The notes beneath the pieces are model-generated. The model saw only the letters and a list, made by a program, of their open reading frames with translations. It did not search any database and was not told where the DNA came from. This document shows, one piece after another, positions 1-10,689 of a DNA stretch of 64,000 nt; position 1 is the stretch's first letter; each line of letters opens with the position of its first letter. Origin of the DNA: Trichuris trichiura (taxonomy: Eukaryota; Nematoda; Enoplea; Trichinellida; Trichuridae); the NCBI GenBank assembly GCA_037903355.1, contig JBAJFE010000060.1, forward strand, positions 1,922,001 to 1,986,000. Reading direction: 5' to 3'. The position numbers and the translations under genes were made by a program.

Positions 1-782
1 TGGTAGGCCTTCTACTCGATAGAAACGTGAAATGTTATGGCGCGAATTTGTTGTTGTCATTGCCCAGCCGAAAGGTGGACGAGACCGTTAGTCGTGAAGA
101 ACTAGAAACCATGTACGATCGATTGGCTCTTCTACCTCTTCACTTTACAAGATTCAATGGGTCGTTCGAATTTCGTGACGTCATCCAAGCCATTGAGCAT
201 CACATAGAAATATGCGACATACGGCATGTCGTTGTGGACAACTTACAATTTCTTGCCGGCGCTGTTGAACAACATCTGACGGATCGTTTTGCCGTACAAG
301 ATATGGTGTTTTCGGAGTTTCGACGAATCGCCTCCGAGAAGTCGGTCCACCTCACTTTGGTAGTCCATCCAAGAAAAGTAGCTTTATTGGAAAATTGTAA
401 TAGTCCTACCTGACCGATAGTTGCGTCTTTTTCTTCAGGAGTTGGACAGCGGTCAGCTAACCCTTAATTCACTTTACGGTGGTGTCAAAGCGTCTCAGGA
501 AGCCGACAACGTGTACATGCTGCAAGTTAGGCAAATTTTGGAACCGGGCGGCGCGCCAAGAATTCATCGATACTTCCAGGTTTTGCCTTTTCAAAGTGCT
601 AACCGCTACGCCGTATTTGATTGGTCAATTTCCGCTAGCAGATTTTGAAAAATCGTCGTATGGGCGAGCTGGAAATTGGCAACCGATTGGAATTGAAGTT
701 CAATCACGAAACGCTGACTCATCGAATAGTACGACAAATCGACTCGGCTTTCATCAAGAAATCTTCATCGCCTAAAGGTTGA
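1..782 (+). CDS. TWNK: Twinkle mitochondrial DNA helicase, C-terminal part (5' end outside window)
   Basis: Twinkle is the hexameric replicative helicase of mitochondrial DNA, a T7 gp4-like RecA-fold enzyme of the matrix. Three exons are visible: about 68-377, 439-579 and 639-782, all in phase with GT/AG borders. Exon 1 holds the helicase core around DIRHVVVDNLQFLAG (the hydrophobic strand ending in D that acts as Walker B) and LTLVVHPRK (motif H3 region). Exon 2 holds SLYGGVKASQEADNVYMLQ, matching the family GSAKASQEADNV segment with its glutamine. Exon 3 carries the C-terminal tail and stops with TGA at 780-782. The Walker A part and mitochondrial presequence lie upstream of the window. The first about 65 bases may be intron, because CCCAG at 63-67 looks like an acceptor. 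Identification is from family motifs and is fairly secure. Confidence 0.85.
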
Positions 783-2477
783 ATGGATCTACGTCAAACA
801 ATGCTTACTTATAAAAATTTCCAGCAAGCCGCTACGAAAGTAAGCTTTTTCAGCTTAATATGCAAATAAGCTGTTTTTTAAATGCCGAAACGGGAGAAGT
901 TTTAGGAACTTCAACCGAAAGGTCGCGATTTTGAGGCGAATCGAATATGACCACTCAGACGAGTAGGTTCAAACAATATTCAAAAAGCTAAGCTGCGCTT
1001 GAAAGAATAACCCAACTAAGCACGTTGATTTCTGCAGTTGCGCGCGATTTATGGCACGCTGGAACAAACAGACGTTGGTATGACGCACTTACGAGTAAAG
1101 TATTAATACAGCAAAATTTTGAACTTAATCGAACCATTGCAACTAGTGTATTAAAGACAAGCGAAAATTCGTTGTCTGAATCATAGCTGTAATGGAATAA
1201 TGGAAAGCCAGTTGATTTGCTGGTAGCATGTCTACTGTATTGCATTTTCAAATGTTTAAACTTTGAAGACTTCGTAACGGGTCTGTGAGCCTTCGTTGTC
1301 ACAATTTTTTCTGATAAAAAGTTAGTGTGACGTTTCAGAAAATTACTATAACAAACACACGAATTGAAAGTTGACGTGTTGACGTTTGTAGATTTGATTT
1401 GAAAAAATAAGACAAGAATGAGCAATGGCTGAGCTGTAATGCAAGCACCCAATGAACTAACGATGCTTAAGCAGCTAACGTAATATTCATCCTGTTGGTC
1501 ATGCGCTACGTTTTTCCATAGCGCTTGTTAGACTTGAAGAACACCTGGTCAAAGTTAGCTACAGGAAGAGAAAATAATTGCGTATGAATGAATTATAGGC
1601 CGGAGCCTGCGCATCGTTCGTTCATCCTTTACCCGCATTGCTCGCCTCAACGAATTGGGATACGTAGCTCTCACCGTAATGGCTAATTACTAATTATGCC
1701 GCAGTCTTAATATATATAATATGGTGCTGGAAATTTTGCATATCAAGATTTGCTAGTGATCTTCCATTCTTCTGCATTTCGTTGATAGCATTGGTCAAAT
1801 GGACTTTTGTTTGCTAACCGTTTCGTTTAAAACTTGAACATAGTCTTACGGTGGGCTGAACGATCTTTTTTAAAGTTTGATAAAAATCGTATAATACAGT
1901 TTCTGCATTAGTTATCTCGAGAATAGAAAAATCTGCAAGTTATAAAATTTGAATTTAAAACGTTTTTGCGCGAATTGAGCGATTAATAAAAATCACGTAC
2001 ATGTCACACAGTAACCGAACAGTTTTAAAATTTGAAATTATGTTCAGCGCTAGCACACCGTTTGTTAGCTGATCTCGGAAAAAAATGATTGAAATGCTAA
2101 TCAAAGTGTACAAAGCAACCTGTTTGCCTATTTAAAGCTGCTAAAAAACGTTAGCCTAACAGAAGTTTACTTGCTCTGCAAAATTAACCTAATCGACAGT
2201 TATTGCAAAATGAGCGGCAGAATATGCCTTGCAAAAATGCCTTTTCTTAAAACGTATTTTATTCTTCAGTCGGCAAGCGTTGCGTTTGCTTGTAAGGTTT
2301 CTGAAGCCGCATTTTTTCATCGATCGCGAAACAGTGATAGTATCTGTGCAAAAACAACCTTTGTAGTTGACCTCTGAAGTGGAAAACTTACGAATTAAGC
2401 GCGGGAAACAAATCGCAAGGCAAATAGTCGACTAACAGTTAGCTAAGAGTCAATGAACCTACTTATCATTATTTTTT
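783..2477. other. Intergenic, no gene recognised
   Basis: AT-rich sequence between the end of Twinkle and PLE-1. The longest open frame, on the minus strand at 988-1452, has no recognisable domain and reads like chance coding. An octamer ATGCAAAT lies at 860-867. Confidence 0.5.
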
Positions 2478-2540
2478 ATCAACAGTTTTCATAATGCAAA
2501 AGTTTTATTACGGAATTTTTCCCGTTTAATGTGTTAAATA

Positions 2541-2585
2541 ACTCCGGAGCTTTCGGCTCGACCGAAACCCGTCTTCAGCGGTTGT
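2541..2585 (-). ncRNA. Hammerhead-like core in left terminal segment of PLE-1, weakened
   Basis: On the minus strand the core reads CTGAAGA, then an 18-nt hairpin region, then GAAA and the self-complementary GCTCCGGAG. Only the outer three base pairs of helix II remain (CGG with CCG), so it is probably poor. It mirrors the copy at 4917-4968. Confidence 0.4.
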
Positions 2586-2666
2586 GAGTTATGGATATAA
2601 CTTGTGCGCGTGACTTGAGTCTTCTGTTGTTTTCATGGTTTAAAGCGGGTGTTTTAAAGTTCTCTG

Positions 2667-4851
2667 TTGGTGGTTTTTCTGTTTGTATGGTATGCGATTT
2701 GTCCGTTTTTTGCATTTTTTCTCATGTGCAGTGATTATTTCTCCTTTCACTTGCTCCATGTGTTCTTGTATCACGTCCAATTATGGAAGTTCGTTCCCAC
2801 CCCTAAACGACCACCCATTCTCGATATCATTACCTCAATTGAAGACAGCTTATCTTCGACAGACCCACAAAGAGTCAGACAGATTAAAAGCACTTTATCT
2901 ACATTAATCTTAAATCACCGCGTCAACGCCACTCCTAACTTAAGTCGACATGAAATGAACTGCCTACATCAGCTTCGAAATCATCCTAACAGAATTATCA
3001 CTAAAGCCGATAAAGGGAAGAAAACAGTTCTACTAGACAGAAACACCTACATGGAAAAAATGACAGCTATCTTAAGCACCAACAATTATGCCCCTTTACC
3101 CACTGACCCTACAGAGGCTTCCCAGAAAAATCTTCGATCTCTCCTCATGACATATGTCACAGAGACCAAAGAACCTGAAATCAACAAAATGATAACACAT
3201 CTTAAGTTTGCATCGAACTTCAGACCCCCTGAGCTCTATGGTCTCCCAAAAGTACACAAACCAGCGGTTCCAATGAGACCAATAGTCTCCACCATTAATA
3301 GTATCACAAGTTAACTCAGTCGATACTTAGGAACGATCATCAAACCACTTACTGGCAAAGAGCCGTCCTTTATTAAAAATAGCAAAACTTTTGTCAAAGA
3401 AATCCGGAGTCACTACCTAGAACCAGATGAGATTCTGGTTAGTTATGATGTAAAAGAACTATTCCCGAGCATCCCCATATCAGATACACTTGAGATCCTA
3501 TACAATCTCCTCAATGCAGACACAAGTCTACCCATCAGAACTAAACTAAATCCCTTTCACATTGTCAAATTGGTTTCCTTTTGCATGGAGGAAGGCAATC
3601 ATTTAACTTTTGATAACAAGTACTACAAACAATCTAGCGGAGTACCTATGGGCAGCCCCTTATCTCCAGTATTAGCAGAAATATTTATGGAAAGCTTTGA
3701 AAGACAGATGTTCGCAACGGTAGACAGACACATAGCTCCACGCCTTTTCAAAAGGTACGTAAACGACGTATTCATAATTATTAAAGCTGGAAAGGAAGAG
3801 CAATTTTTACAATTCCTCAACAACGTCCGCCCGAACCAAATCGTTTTCACAGTGGAAAAAGAAGACAACAACCCTAGCCTTTCTAGATGTTTTAATTATT
3901 CGCACAAACGATGGGCTAAAAACCAGAGTATATAGAAAACCCACGCACACGGATCAGTACCTCAACTTTTCATCACATCACTCCAGATCAGGAATGCGTG
4001 GTATCCTCTCCGGAATGATTGACCGAGCAATCAAATTATGCAGTCCTGAATATCTTCAACCAGAGTTCAACTACATTCGAAAAATTTTCTGCAGGAACGG
4101 ATATCCCAGGTCCTTTATTAGCCAAGTATTCAACTACAAGCTTCGCAAACGTGAATCTAGTGCAGAAAACGCTTCGCACCAGCCTTGCTTAGTTATTCCC
4201 TATGTGACAAGCTTAAGAGAAAAAATTACCCGGCTAGGAAGAACATTAGGTTTCAGAGTCTTCTTCAAGAGCTCCCCTAACCTCAGATCAATTCTTCGCT
4301 CGGACAAAACAAAAATCCCAACAAACAAGAAGACAGGATTAGTATACGCAGTCGAATTCTCTTGCTCAGGAATTTATATTGGCGAAACGGGGAATACTTT
4401 AGAACGTAGATTTAATGAACATTTAAAAAAGCTTGCAAGTTACAACAATGCGAAAGCCATGCTCAATAGCAGTGGCTATGGAACTACACAAAGAGGAAGA
4501 CCAATTCTAAACCCGATAATCACCATGGAAAAAGCCAAACAGGCCTCTGCTGTGGCAGAACATGCCACACAATGTAACCAAACGCTCAACCCAAAAGTCT
4601 TATGTTATGAAAAGAACCTACGATTAAGAAGAATCAAAGAAGCCCTTTACATAAGACACAACCAAACATACAACCGCGACCAAGGAGCAGATGTAAGTGA
4701 AATTTGGACAAATATAGTGACGCGTTACGACTGCTGCTCCATAATTGGACGTGATACAAGAACACATGGAGCAAGTGAAAGGAGAAAAAAATGCGAAAAA
4801 CGGACAAATCACATACCATACAAACAGGAGACCGCCAACAGAGAACTTTAA
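2667..4851 (+). pseudogene. PLE-1 reverse transcriptase plus GIY-YIG endonuclease, inactivated
   Basis: The RT begins in the frame at 2667-3314 with the PLE motifs IITKADKGKKTVLLDR and LYGLPKVHKP, and continues in pieces to 3935 with SSGVPMGSPLSPVLAE. The catalytic box reads RYVNDVF, so the second aspartate of YVDD is replaced: D-D has become N-D. PLE-3 still has YVDD. TAA near 3312 interrupts the frame after STINSITS, and a shift near 3870 breaks the join to the 3' part. The C-terminal frame 3994-4851 contains the endonuclease, with SGIYIGETGNTLERRFNEH giving the YIG part and the catalytic arginine. It encodes no usable polymerase. Confidence 0.85.
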
Positions 4852-4916
4852 AACACCCGCTTTAAACCATGAAAACGACAGAAGACTCAAGTCACGCGCA
4901 CAAGTTACATCCATAA

Positions 4917-4968
4917 CTCACAACCGCTGAAGACGGGTCTCGGTCGACCCGAAAGCTCCGGAGTTATT
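4917..4968 (+). ncRNA. Hammerhead ribozyme-like motif, right terminal segment of PLE-1
   Basis: CTGAAGA at 4927-4933, helix II CGGGTC with GACCCG around a 6-nt loop, then GAAA at 4951-4954 and the palindromic GCTCCGGAGT followed by TA. This fits the order of a type I hammerhead: CUGANGA, helix II, GAAA, helix III, UH. The looplesss self-complementary helix III would favour dimer folding. Helix I pairing is not convincing by eye. Hammerheads in PLE terminal repeats are an established observation; activity here is untested. Confidence 0.55.
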
Positions 4969-5066
4969 TATCACATTAAACGGGAATAATTCCGTAATAA
5001 AACTTTTGCATTATGAAAACATACGCTCCCGTACCAAGAAACCACATTTTCAAAATCAACAGTTTT

Positions 5067-5623
5067 ATTGAAAAATAATAAAGCGCAGTAAACTAATGCC
5101 TACGCTAAGCTTTCTCAAATGCATCGACTGTGAATTGAAGCATACAAAATTTTGCTTTACAAAACAGAGCGTTTCAACTTGGCGGACGGTTTGTCCATCG
5201 AAATTGGAGCGTATGCTTTTTGCTGGTTGACCGTTTGGCACAGGTTTAAATATTTAATTTTTTGGCGCAAAGGTGACAATACCGTCGTGATAAACAGGGA
5301 TAGGGCGGATGAATAGCCGCAAAGTAATGGAATCCGACTAGTACAAACGAACTAATTGGTCAGGTTAAAGTCTACGTTATATTAGTGTTCATCTGCAACA
5401 GATAATTTTGTTTACAACTCCTTGGCTTACGAATGTCAGAGCGGCGTATGATTAAGTATGTTGTTTTTCTTAGTACATGCAAACAGTTTTTTCTTACTGT
5501 ATAATAGCGAAACGGTCGCGCATACTTAAAGAGTTTCTTATCGATCTTGAAGATTGGAGAAGTTTACAACATTGCGAGACGTTTGATCAGTCGGTTTAAT
5601 GCTTTTTCTGAAGCGAACCCGTC
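5067..5623. other. Intergenic, upstream of the ATP9 gene
   Basis: No open frame or repeat of note. Any promoter of the downstream flippase gene would lie here, but I cannot point to a specific core element. Confidence 0.4.
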
Positions 5624-8600
5624 ATGCATGCCAATGGCAAGGGTAAATGGCAATCCGTAGCATTTGAAAACGTTCCTTTGATCGCCTTCGACCATTCCGA
5701 CATGGCCACTCCCGAACCGGCTGAACTCGACCTGTCTCTGCAATCTCTAATTTCAAGAAGAGAGAAGAAGCGATCGTGGCTGGACAAATTAGCTTTTTTT
5801 TTCTTGAAGTTCGTTACGGGCTTCGGATTGTCCTTTTTCGGCACTGTTGCTTGTTGAGCTTTTTCAGCTTGCCAACACTATGCTGTCCTCCCAAAGAGAT
5901 GACGTCCAGGCGAGTAGCAATTGCGTCAAAAGACGACGCGCGGCGTTATCCTCCAAATTTGGTTCGCAATCAAAAGCACAGCGCCGTCTTCTTCTTACCC
6001 GCCGTGCTAGTTGAGCAATTCCGGTTCTTTTTGAATTTATTTTTCCTTATTATGGCGTTGTCTCAATTTTTGCCCCAACTGCGCATAGGCTATTTGTCCA
6101 CCTATTGGGGTCCTCTGGTGAGTAGAAGCAATTCTTTCTTTCCGCCCGCAAAAATTTGAATTTTCAGTGCTTTGTCCTAACCATCACAATATGCCGGGAA
6201 GCGTACGACGATTTTAAGCGTTACGTTCGCGACAAAGAGTTGAATAGTATGCTGTACGAATTGGTCACTCCGACCGGCTCCAAAATGACCAAGAGTTCGT
6301 CAATACAAGTTGGAGACGTATTGAAAATTCACAAGGTACGATAAAACTGTAATAATTTTTAGCCGCGTTATTTTAATACAAAAACGTAAAAATGATTTGC
6401 ATGTTCGGACGATGCCCCCAACGCCTATTTATAAACTTTTAGGATCAGCGAATTCCGGCAGACGCGGTATTGCTTCACACGTCGGACAAAGTTGGCGCCT
6501 GCTTCGTCCGTACTGACCAACTAGACGGCGAGACGGACTGGAAGCTAAAAATCGCGTGTCCGCTTGCTCAACAAGTGGAAAACGAGTTGGTAAGCTTACT
6601 GTAATTACCAGAAAGAAAATCAAGTTCGTTGACTTTCAAAAATGCGTTGCCCCGCGAATAACGCCCATAGACTGTAGAAAAAAAACTATATGCGCTTTAA
6701 GGCTACAGGTTTGCTTTAATGTAGGCGCTGTTTGACATGAATATGGAAATATTCGCCGAAAAGCCGCAGAAGAACATACACGTATTTTTTGGCACTCTGA
6801 AAACCGTGAGCTCTCAACTGGTTCGCTTATCCTTTTGCCTGAAAGCTTTGTAACTTCAGACCGACCAGTACGGACAGCAGGAAGAAGCTCTCAATGTGGA
6901 TAATATACTTTGGAGAGACACCGTACTGGCTGCTGGTTCGGCCGTATGCGCCGTTGTCTATACGGGATGCGAGACTCGAGCGGCATTGAACACCTCTCAA
7001 CCTCGAAGCAAAGTGATATCTTGCTTTGTTGTTCTCATTTTGAGGCAGCCATTTTTCAGGTTGGTTTGTTCGACCGAGAAGTGAATAACCTTACGAAGAT
7101 TTTGTTCGTTCTTGCCTTTCTCCTCGCCCTTCTGATGGTCGGATTAAAGGTAATCGATTTTTTTTTGAAGATGTAGTGTCTTCGTACGGGACCAAATAAT
7201 TTCATTTTTTGGCTTCTTTTTGTACGGATTTTCTATGTCCCGTTGAAAAAAACTTTTATTAATAAACTGTCCGTAGCTTTCGGGTCCGAACTTGACCCGT
7301 CATCAGCGGTCTAAGGATTAAACAGCTATACACCTTGCACGTTACTGGTGCACTTTATTCATACGTCAATCCTTAGACCGCTGATGACGGGTCAAGTTCG
7401 GACCCGAAAGCTACGGACAGTTTATTACTAATAAAAGTTTTTTTTTCCAACTTGACAGAGAAAATCTGTACAAAAAGGAAGCCAAAAAATCGATTTTTTT
7501 TAAAAATAAATAATGTACATACGATATTCAAATTTACCCATTGTAGGGATTCGTTGGAGTTTGGCCCGTGACGTTCTTCCGTTTTTTACTTCTCTTCTCC
7601 TACGTCATTCCCCTTAGGTGAGCTTTAATAATTTTGTTGTCCTATTAGTCGTTTTATTCACAGCCTTCGTGTTAACCTTGATATGGCAAAAGTTGTTTAC
7701 GCATGGATGATATCCAAAGACAAAGAAATACCCGGCACCGTTGTGCGTAGCAGCACTATACCTGAAGAGCTTGGAAGAATTCAATATTTGCTATGCGACA
7801 AGACAGGAACTCTAACTCAGAATAATATGGTAAAGTTAGGATTATATGCGCTGTATGTTGAAAAAGCGGTTTTAATGATTTTCCATCTTTTCAGATCTTT
7901 AAGAAGCTTCATCTTGGTACGGTTATGTTTAATCAAGAGACTTTCGACGAGGTAAGCTCAGAGTGGCAATTTATTTATTAATTTTTTTATTTTTCTTTGA
8001 TTCAAGATATCAAGTCTGCTTCGACTGGCCTTTAGCTCCGACTTGGAAGCGCCCTCAACGCAATCTTTGACTTTCAAGGTTCGTCTTGTAAGTCTTTGCT
8101 TCTTGAAGCGATACGAGCTTGCTCTGATGCCCTCGTCAAGGCCTTAGAGGCTTTGGTGCTTTGCAACAACGTTACGCCCGTGCGGGACGAGGACAACGAA
8201 GCGGACGATACGCAAAGATCCTATCAAGCTTCATCTCCCGACGAGGTGCTTCTTTTTCTAATAAAAAAAATTTGCATCGAAGTTATAAATTATCCTTTGT
8301 CTATAGGTGGCGCTAGTGTCTTGGGCGTGCGATATGGGCTTGAAGTTGCTGTTTCGTGATTTGAATACGATAATAATCAAAGATCCGCTGAATCGAGAGC
8401 AGAGCTATAAGATTTTGCAGACATTTCCTTTCACGTCGGAGAGAAAACGCATGGGCATTATAGTTCAGGTAAGAGAGAGAGAGAGAGGCTAAATGCGTTC
8501 CCGCTCAAAGTAGGTCGTTTGATTTTTAACTTTATTGCAGAAAGAGGGAACAGACGAGATAACGTTCTACATAAAAGGAGCCGACGTGGTGCTTCAGCCG

Positions 8601-10689
8601 ATAGTAAGCTATAATGATTGGTTGGAAGAAGAGGTGAGCTTTTTTGGAAAGTCGATCCTCCGCTTGGTGTATCATTGCCGATTGGTTTTAAGTGCGCCAA
8701 TTTGGCGCGGGAAGGCCTGCGCACGCTGGTGGTAGCAAAGAAAGCATTAACCGTCCAACAGTACAAAGCATTTTCCGTAAACGCTCGCGCGATATACTTT
8801 TTTGAGAAATTGATTTTTTTTTATATATTGCCCATATTTAGGCATCGTACGACAAGGCAAAACTTAGTCTCTACGACAGACAGACGAAAGTGAACGAAGC
8901 GGTGTCGATTTTGGAACGAGACTTGCAGCTACTCTGCTTAACCGGAGTTGAAGACCAGTTGCAAGTGGATGTTGGAATCACGCTTGAACTTCTAAAGAAT
9001 GCCGGCGTCAAAGTATGTATATCATGGGATACTGTTAAAAAAATTTGCATAAAAGACTTCTCGTCTTTTAAATTGAAAGTGAAAGAAAAGCTGTTTTCTT
9101 AAGGCATGGATGTTGACGGGCGACAAAGTAGAGACGGCATTTTGCATTGCGAAATCATCCGGCCTAATATCCCGCGGTCAGAATGTTTTTCGATGTCCAA
9201 CAGTTCACACGCCAAGGGAAGCGCTTCAAGAGTTGGAAAAGCTCAGATCTTGCAGCTCTTCGCTGCTGGTCATCTCCAGCGCCTCTTTGGAGGTGATTGT
9301 CCAATAATGGACTTGAATGGCGAAAAAAGGAAGCAGCATTTTTTTTAGTTTTATTTGGCATATTTGCCCGAAGAATTTATAAATGCCAGCAGCGCCTGCA
9401 CCTCCGTTGTCTGCTGTCGATGCTCGCCGGAACAGGTGGTTACAACTTTTGTTTTTTTCATCTTTTCTGCAATGAAACATATCCGCTTACTGTGCTAGCT
9501 GACAACCACCAACTGTTAATTAGAAAAAATTTACATATTACTAATGCGTCGTAGTAATAATACTAAACCTATCAGTGACAGGACGATTAAGTTGATTCTT
9601 AACTTTTTTTTAAATCAAAGAAAGCCGAAGTTGTTCGTACGCTGAAGAAGTACAACGGCGGAAAGTTGGTTGCCGCCATAGGCGACGGTGGTAATGACGT
9701 CAGCATGATTCAAGCTGCTGACGTAGGCATTGGCATTGTTGGAAAGGTGCCAACCAAGAGGAAGTAAACGTATTGAAGTATAATTTGCATATTTGCAGGA
9801 AGGGCGACATGCCTCGCTGGCAGCCGACTTTTCCATAACACAATTCAGCAGTCTGGCTCGTCTCCTTCTTTGGCATGGTCGATTGTGCTATAGGCGATCC
9901 TGCTCGTTGTCCCAATTTGTAATTCATAGAGGATTGATCATCTCGACAATGCAGGCCGTCTTTTCCTGCATATTCTATTTTGCTTCCGTGTCCTTATATC
10001 CCGGAATGCTGATGGTGTTGTAAGTGACGTCATCATGAACTGCTGAACGCTAAGCTTATGTTTTTTTTGAAGATATTCGACCGTGTATACAATGTTTCCA
10101 GTTTTTTCGCTCGTAATGGACAGAGACGCAAAAGAAAAAGTGGTGCTAACATTTCCGGATTTGTACAAAGATTTGGTGAAGGTCGGAATCGAGTTTTTGT
10201 TGTTTTGGCGGCAATGACCTTTTTTTTCGTCGTAGGGTCGATCGTTGTCGCTGAAAACTTTTCTCATTTGGTTTTTGATCAGCATGTATCAAGGAGCGGT
10301 GATAATGTACGGCGGTATATTTCTCTTCGAATCCGACTTTATCCACATCGTTTCCATCTCATTTACATCTCTTGTTATCACCGAGCTTATCATGGTCGCC
10401 CTTACCATACATACATGGCATTGGTCCATGGTTGCCGCCGAATTCTTATCCGTTTGCATATACGTGCTGTCGCTGCTTTTTTTGCCTAATGTTTTTGGTA
10501 ATCTTTTCTTTTAAGTATTCAAAAACGAAATATTTCTTTTTTTTCTTTGTTTAAGATATAAAGTATGTTCGAACTTGGTCATTCATATGGAAGACATTGG
10601 TGCTGACGACGATTAGCTGTCTTCCGTTGGTACTTTTGAAACTTGTTCGATTGATGTTCGCTCCACCGAACTACGCAAAACTTAGCTGA
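5624..10689 (+). CDS. ATP9: P4-type ATPase, ATP9A/B (TAT-5) class putative phospholipid flippase, complete
   Basis: P4-ATPases move phospholipids to the cytosolic leaflet; the ATP9/TAT-5/Neo1 class acts in the endosome/Golgi system without a CDC50 partner (family knowledge). About 23 exons: 5624-5808, 5868-6117, 6168-6335, 6443-6589, 6725-6805, 6860-7012, 7060-7149, 7547-7617, 7664-7829, 7895-7951, 8007-about 8080, about 8109-8245, 8307-8468, 8541-8633, 8693-8776, 8842-9012, 9104-9292, 9349-9435, 9621-9746, 9799-10019, 10073-10181, 10236-10497, 10556-10689. Length is about 1040 residues, as in ATP9A. Landmarks: [13 protein letters not shown] (actuator), [10 protein letters not shown] (ATP9-type M4), CDKTGTLTQ (phosphorylated Asp), [31 protein letters not shown], and QGAVIMYG in the C-terminal membrane region. 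The start is the first in-frame ATG; only the junction near 8079-8108 fails to splice cleanly. A PLE-derived inverted repeat sits in the 7150-7546 intron. Confidence 0.93.
7268..7315 (-). ncRNA. Hammerhead-like motif, left arm of the intronic pair
   Basis: Minus strand: CTGATGA (7300-7306), helix II CGGGTC/GACCCG, GAAA, then GCTACGGAC. It is antisense to the host transcript. Confidence 0.5.
7374..7420 (+). ncRNA. Hammerhead-like motif, right arm of the intronic pair
   Basis: CTGATGA at 7381-7387, helix II CGGGTC with GACCCG, GAAA at 7406-7409, then GCTACGGACAGTTTA. It is sense relative to the host transcript. Possible helix III is GCU with AGU around a 6-nt loop. Helix I is unclear. Confidence 0.5.

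Larger units (their letters stand above)
2478..5066 (+). mobile_element. PLE-1: Penelope-like retroelement with inverted terminal segments, decayed
   Basis: The coding strand is +. The left terminal segment (2490 to about 2790) is the reverse complement of the right one (about 4715-5015). The right end continues to about 5054 with a tail that also occurs, inverted, at the left end of PLE-3. A 12-bp direct repeat ATCAACAGTTTT at 2478-2489 and 5055-5066 flanks the element and is a candidate target-site duplication. Between the ends lie a reverse transcriptase and a GIY-YIG endonuclease, the diagnostic PLE combination. The right end bears a hammerhead-like core on the sense strand and the left end a poorer antisense one. 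The coding region is broken by a stop near 3312 and a frameshift near 3870, so this copy is dead. Confidence 0.85.
7206..7492. repeat. Inverted pair of solo PLE terminal segments in an ATP9 intron
   Basis: Arms at about 7206-7322 and 7368-7492 are near-perfect reverse complements around a 45-nt centre. Each arm matches the terminal segment downstream of the PLE-2 coding region at 37790-37925, including the sequence TTGGCTTCTTTTTGTACGG. Each arm holds a hammerhead-like core. The whole lies within the intron 7150-7546, so it is transcribed with the flippase pre-mRNA and could fold into a long hairpin. Confidence 0.85.

Noticed and set aside
988..1452. 154-codon minus-strand open frame after Twinkle
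   Set aside because: No domain, no splice context, composition typical of AT-rich noncoding DNA.
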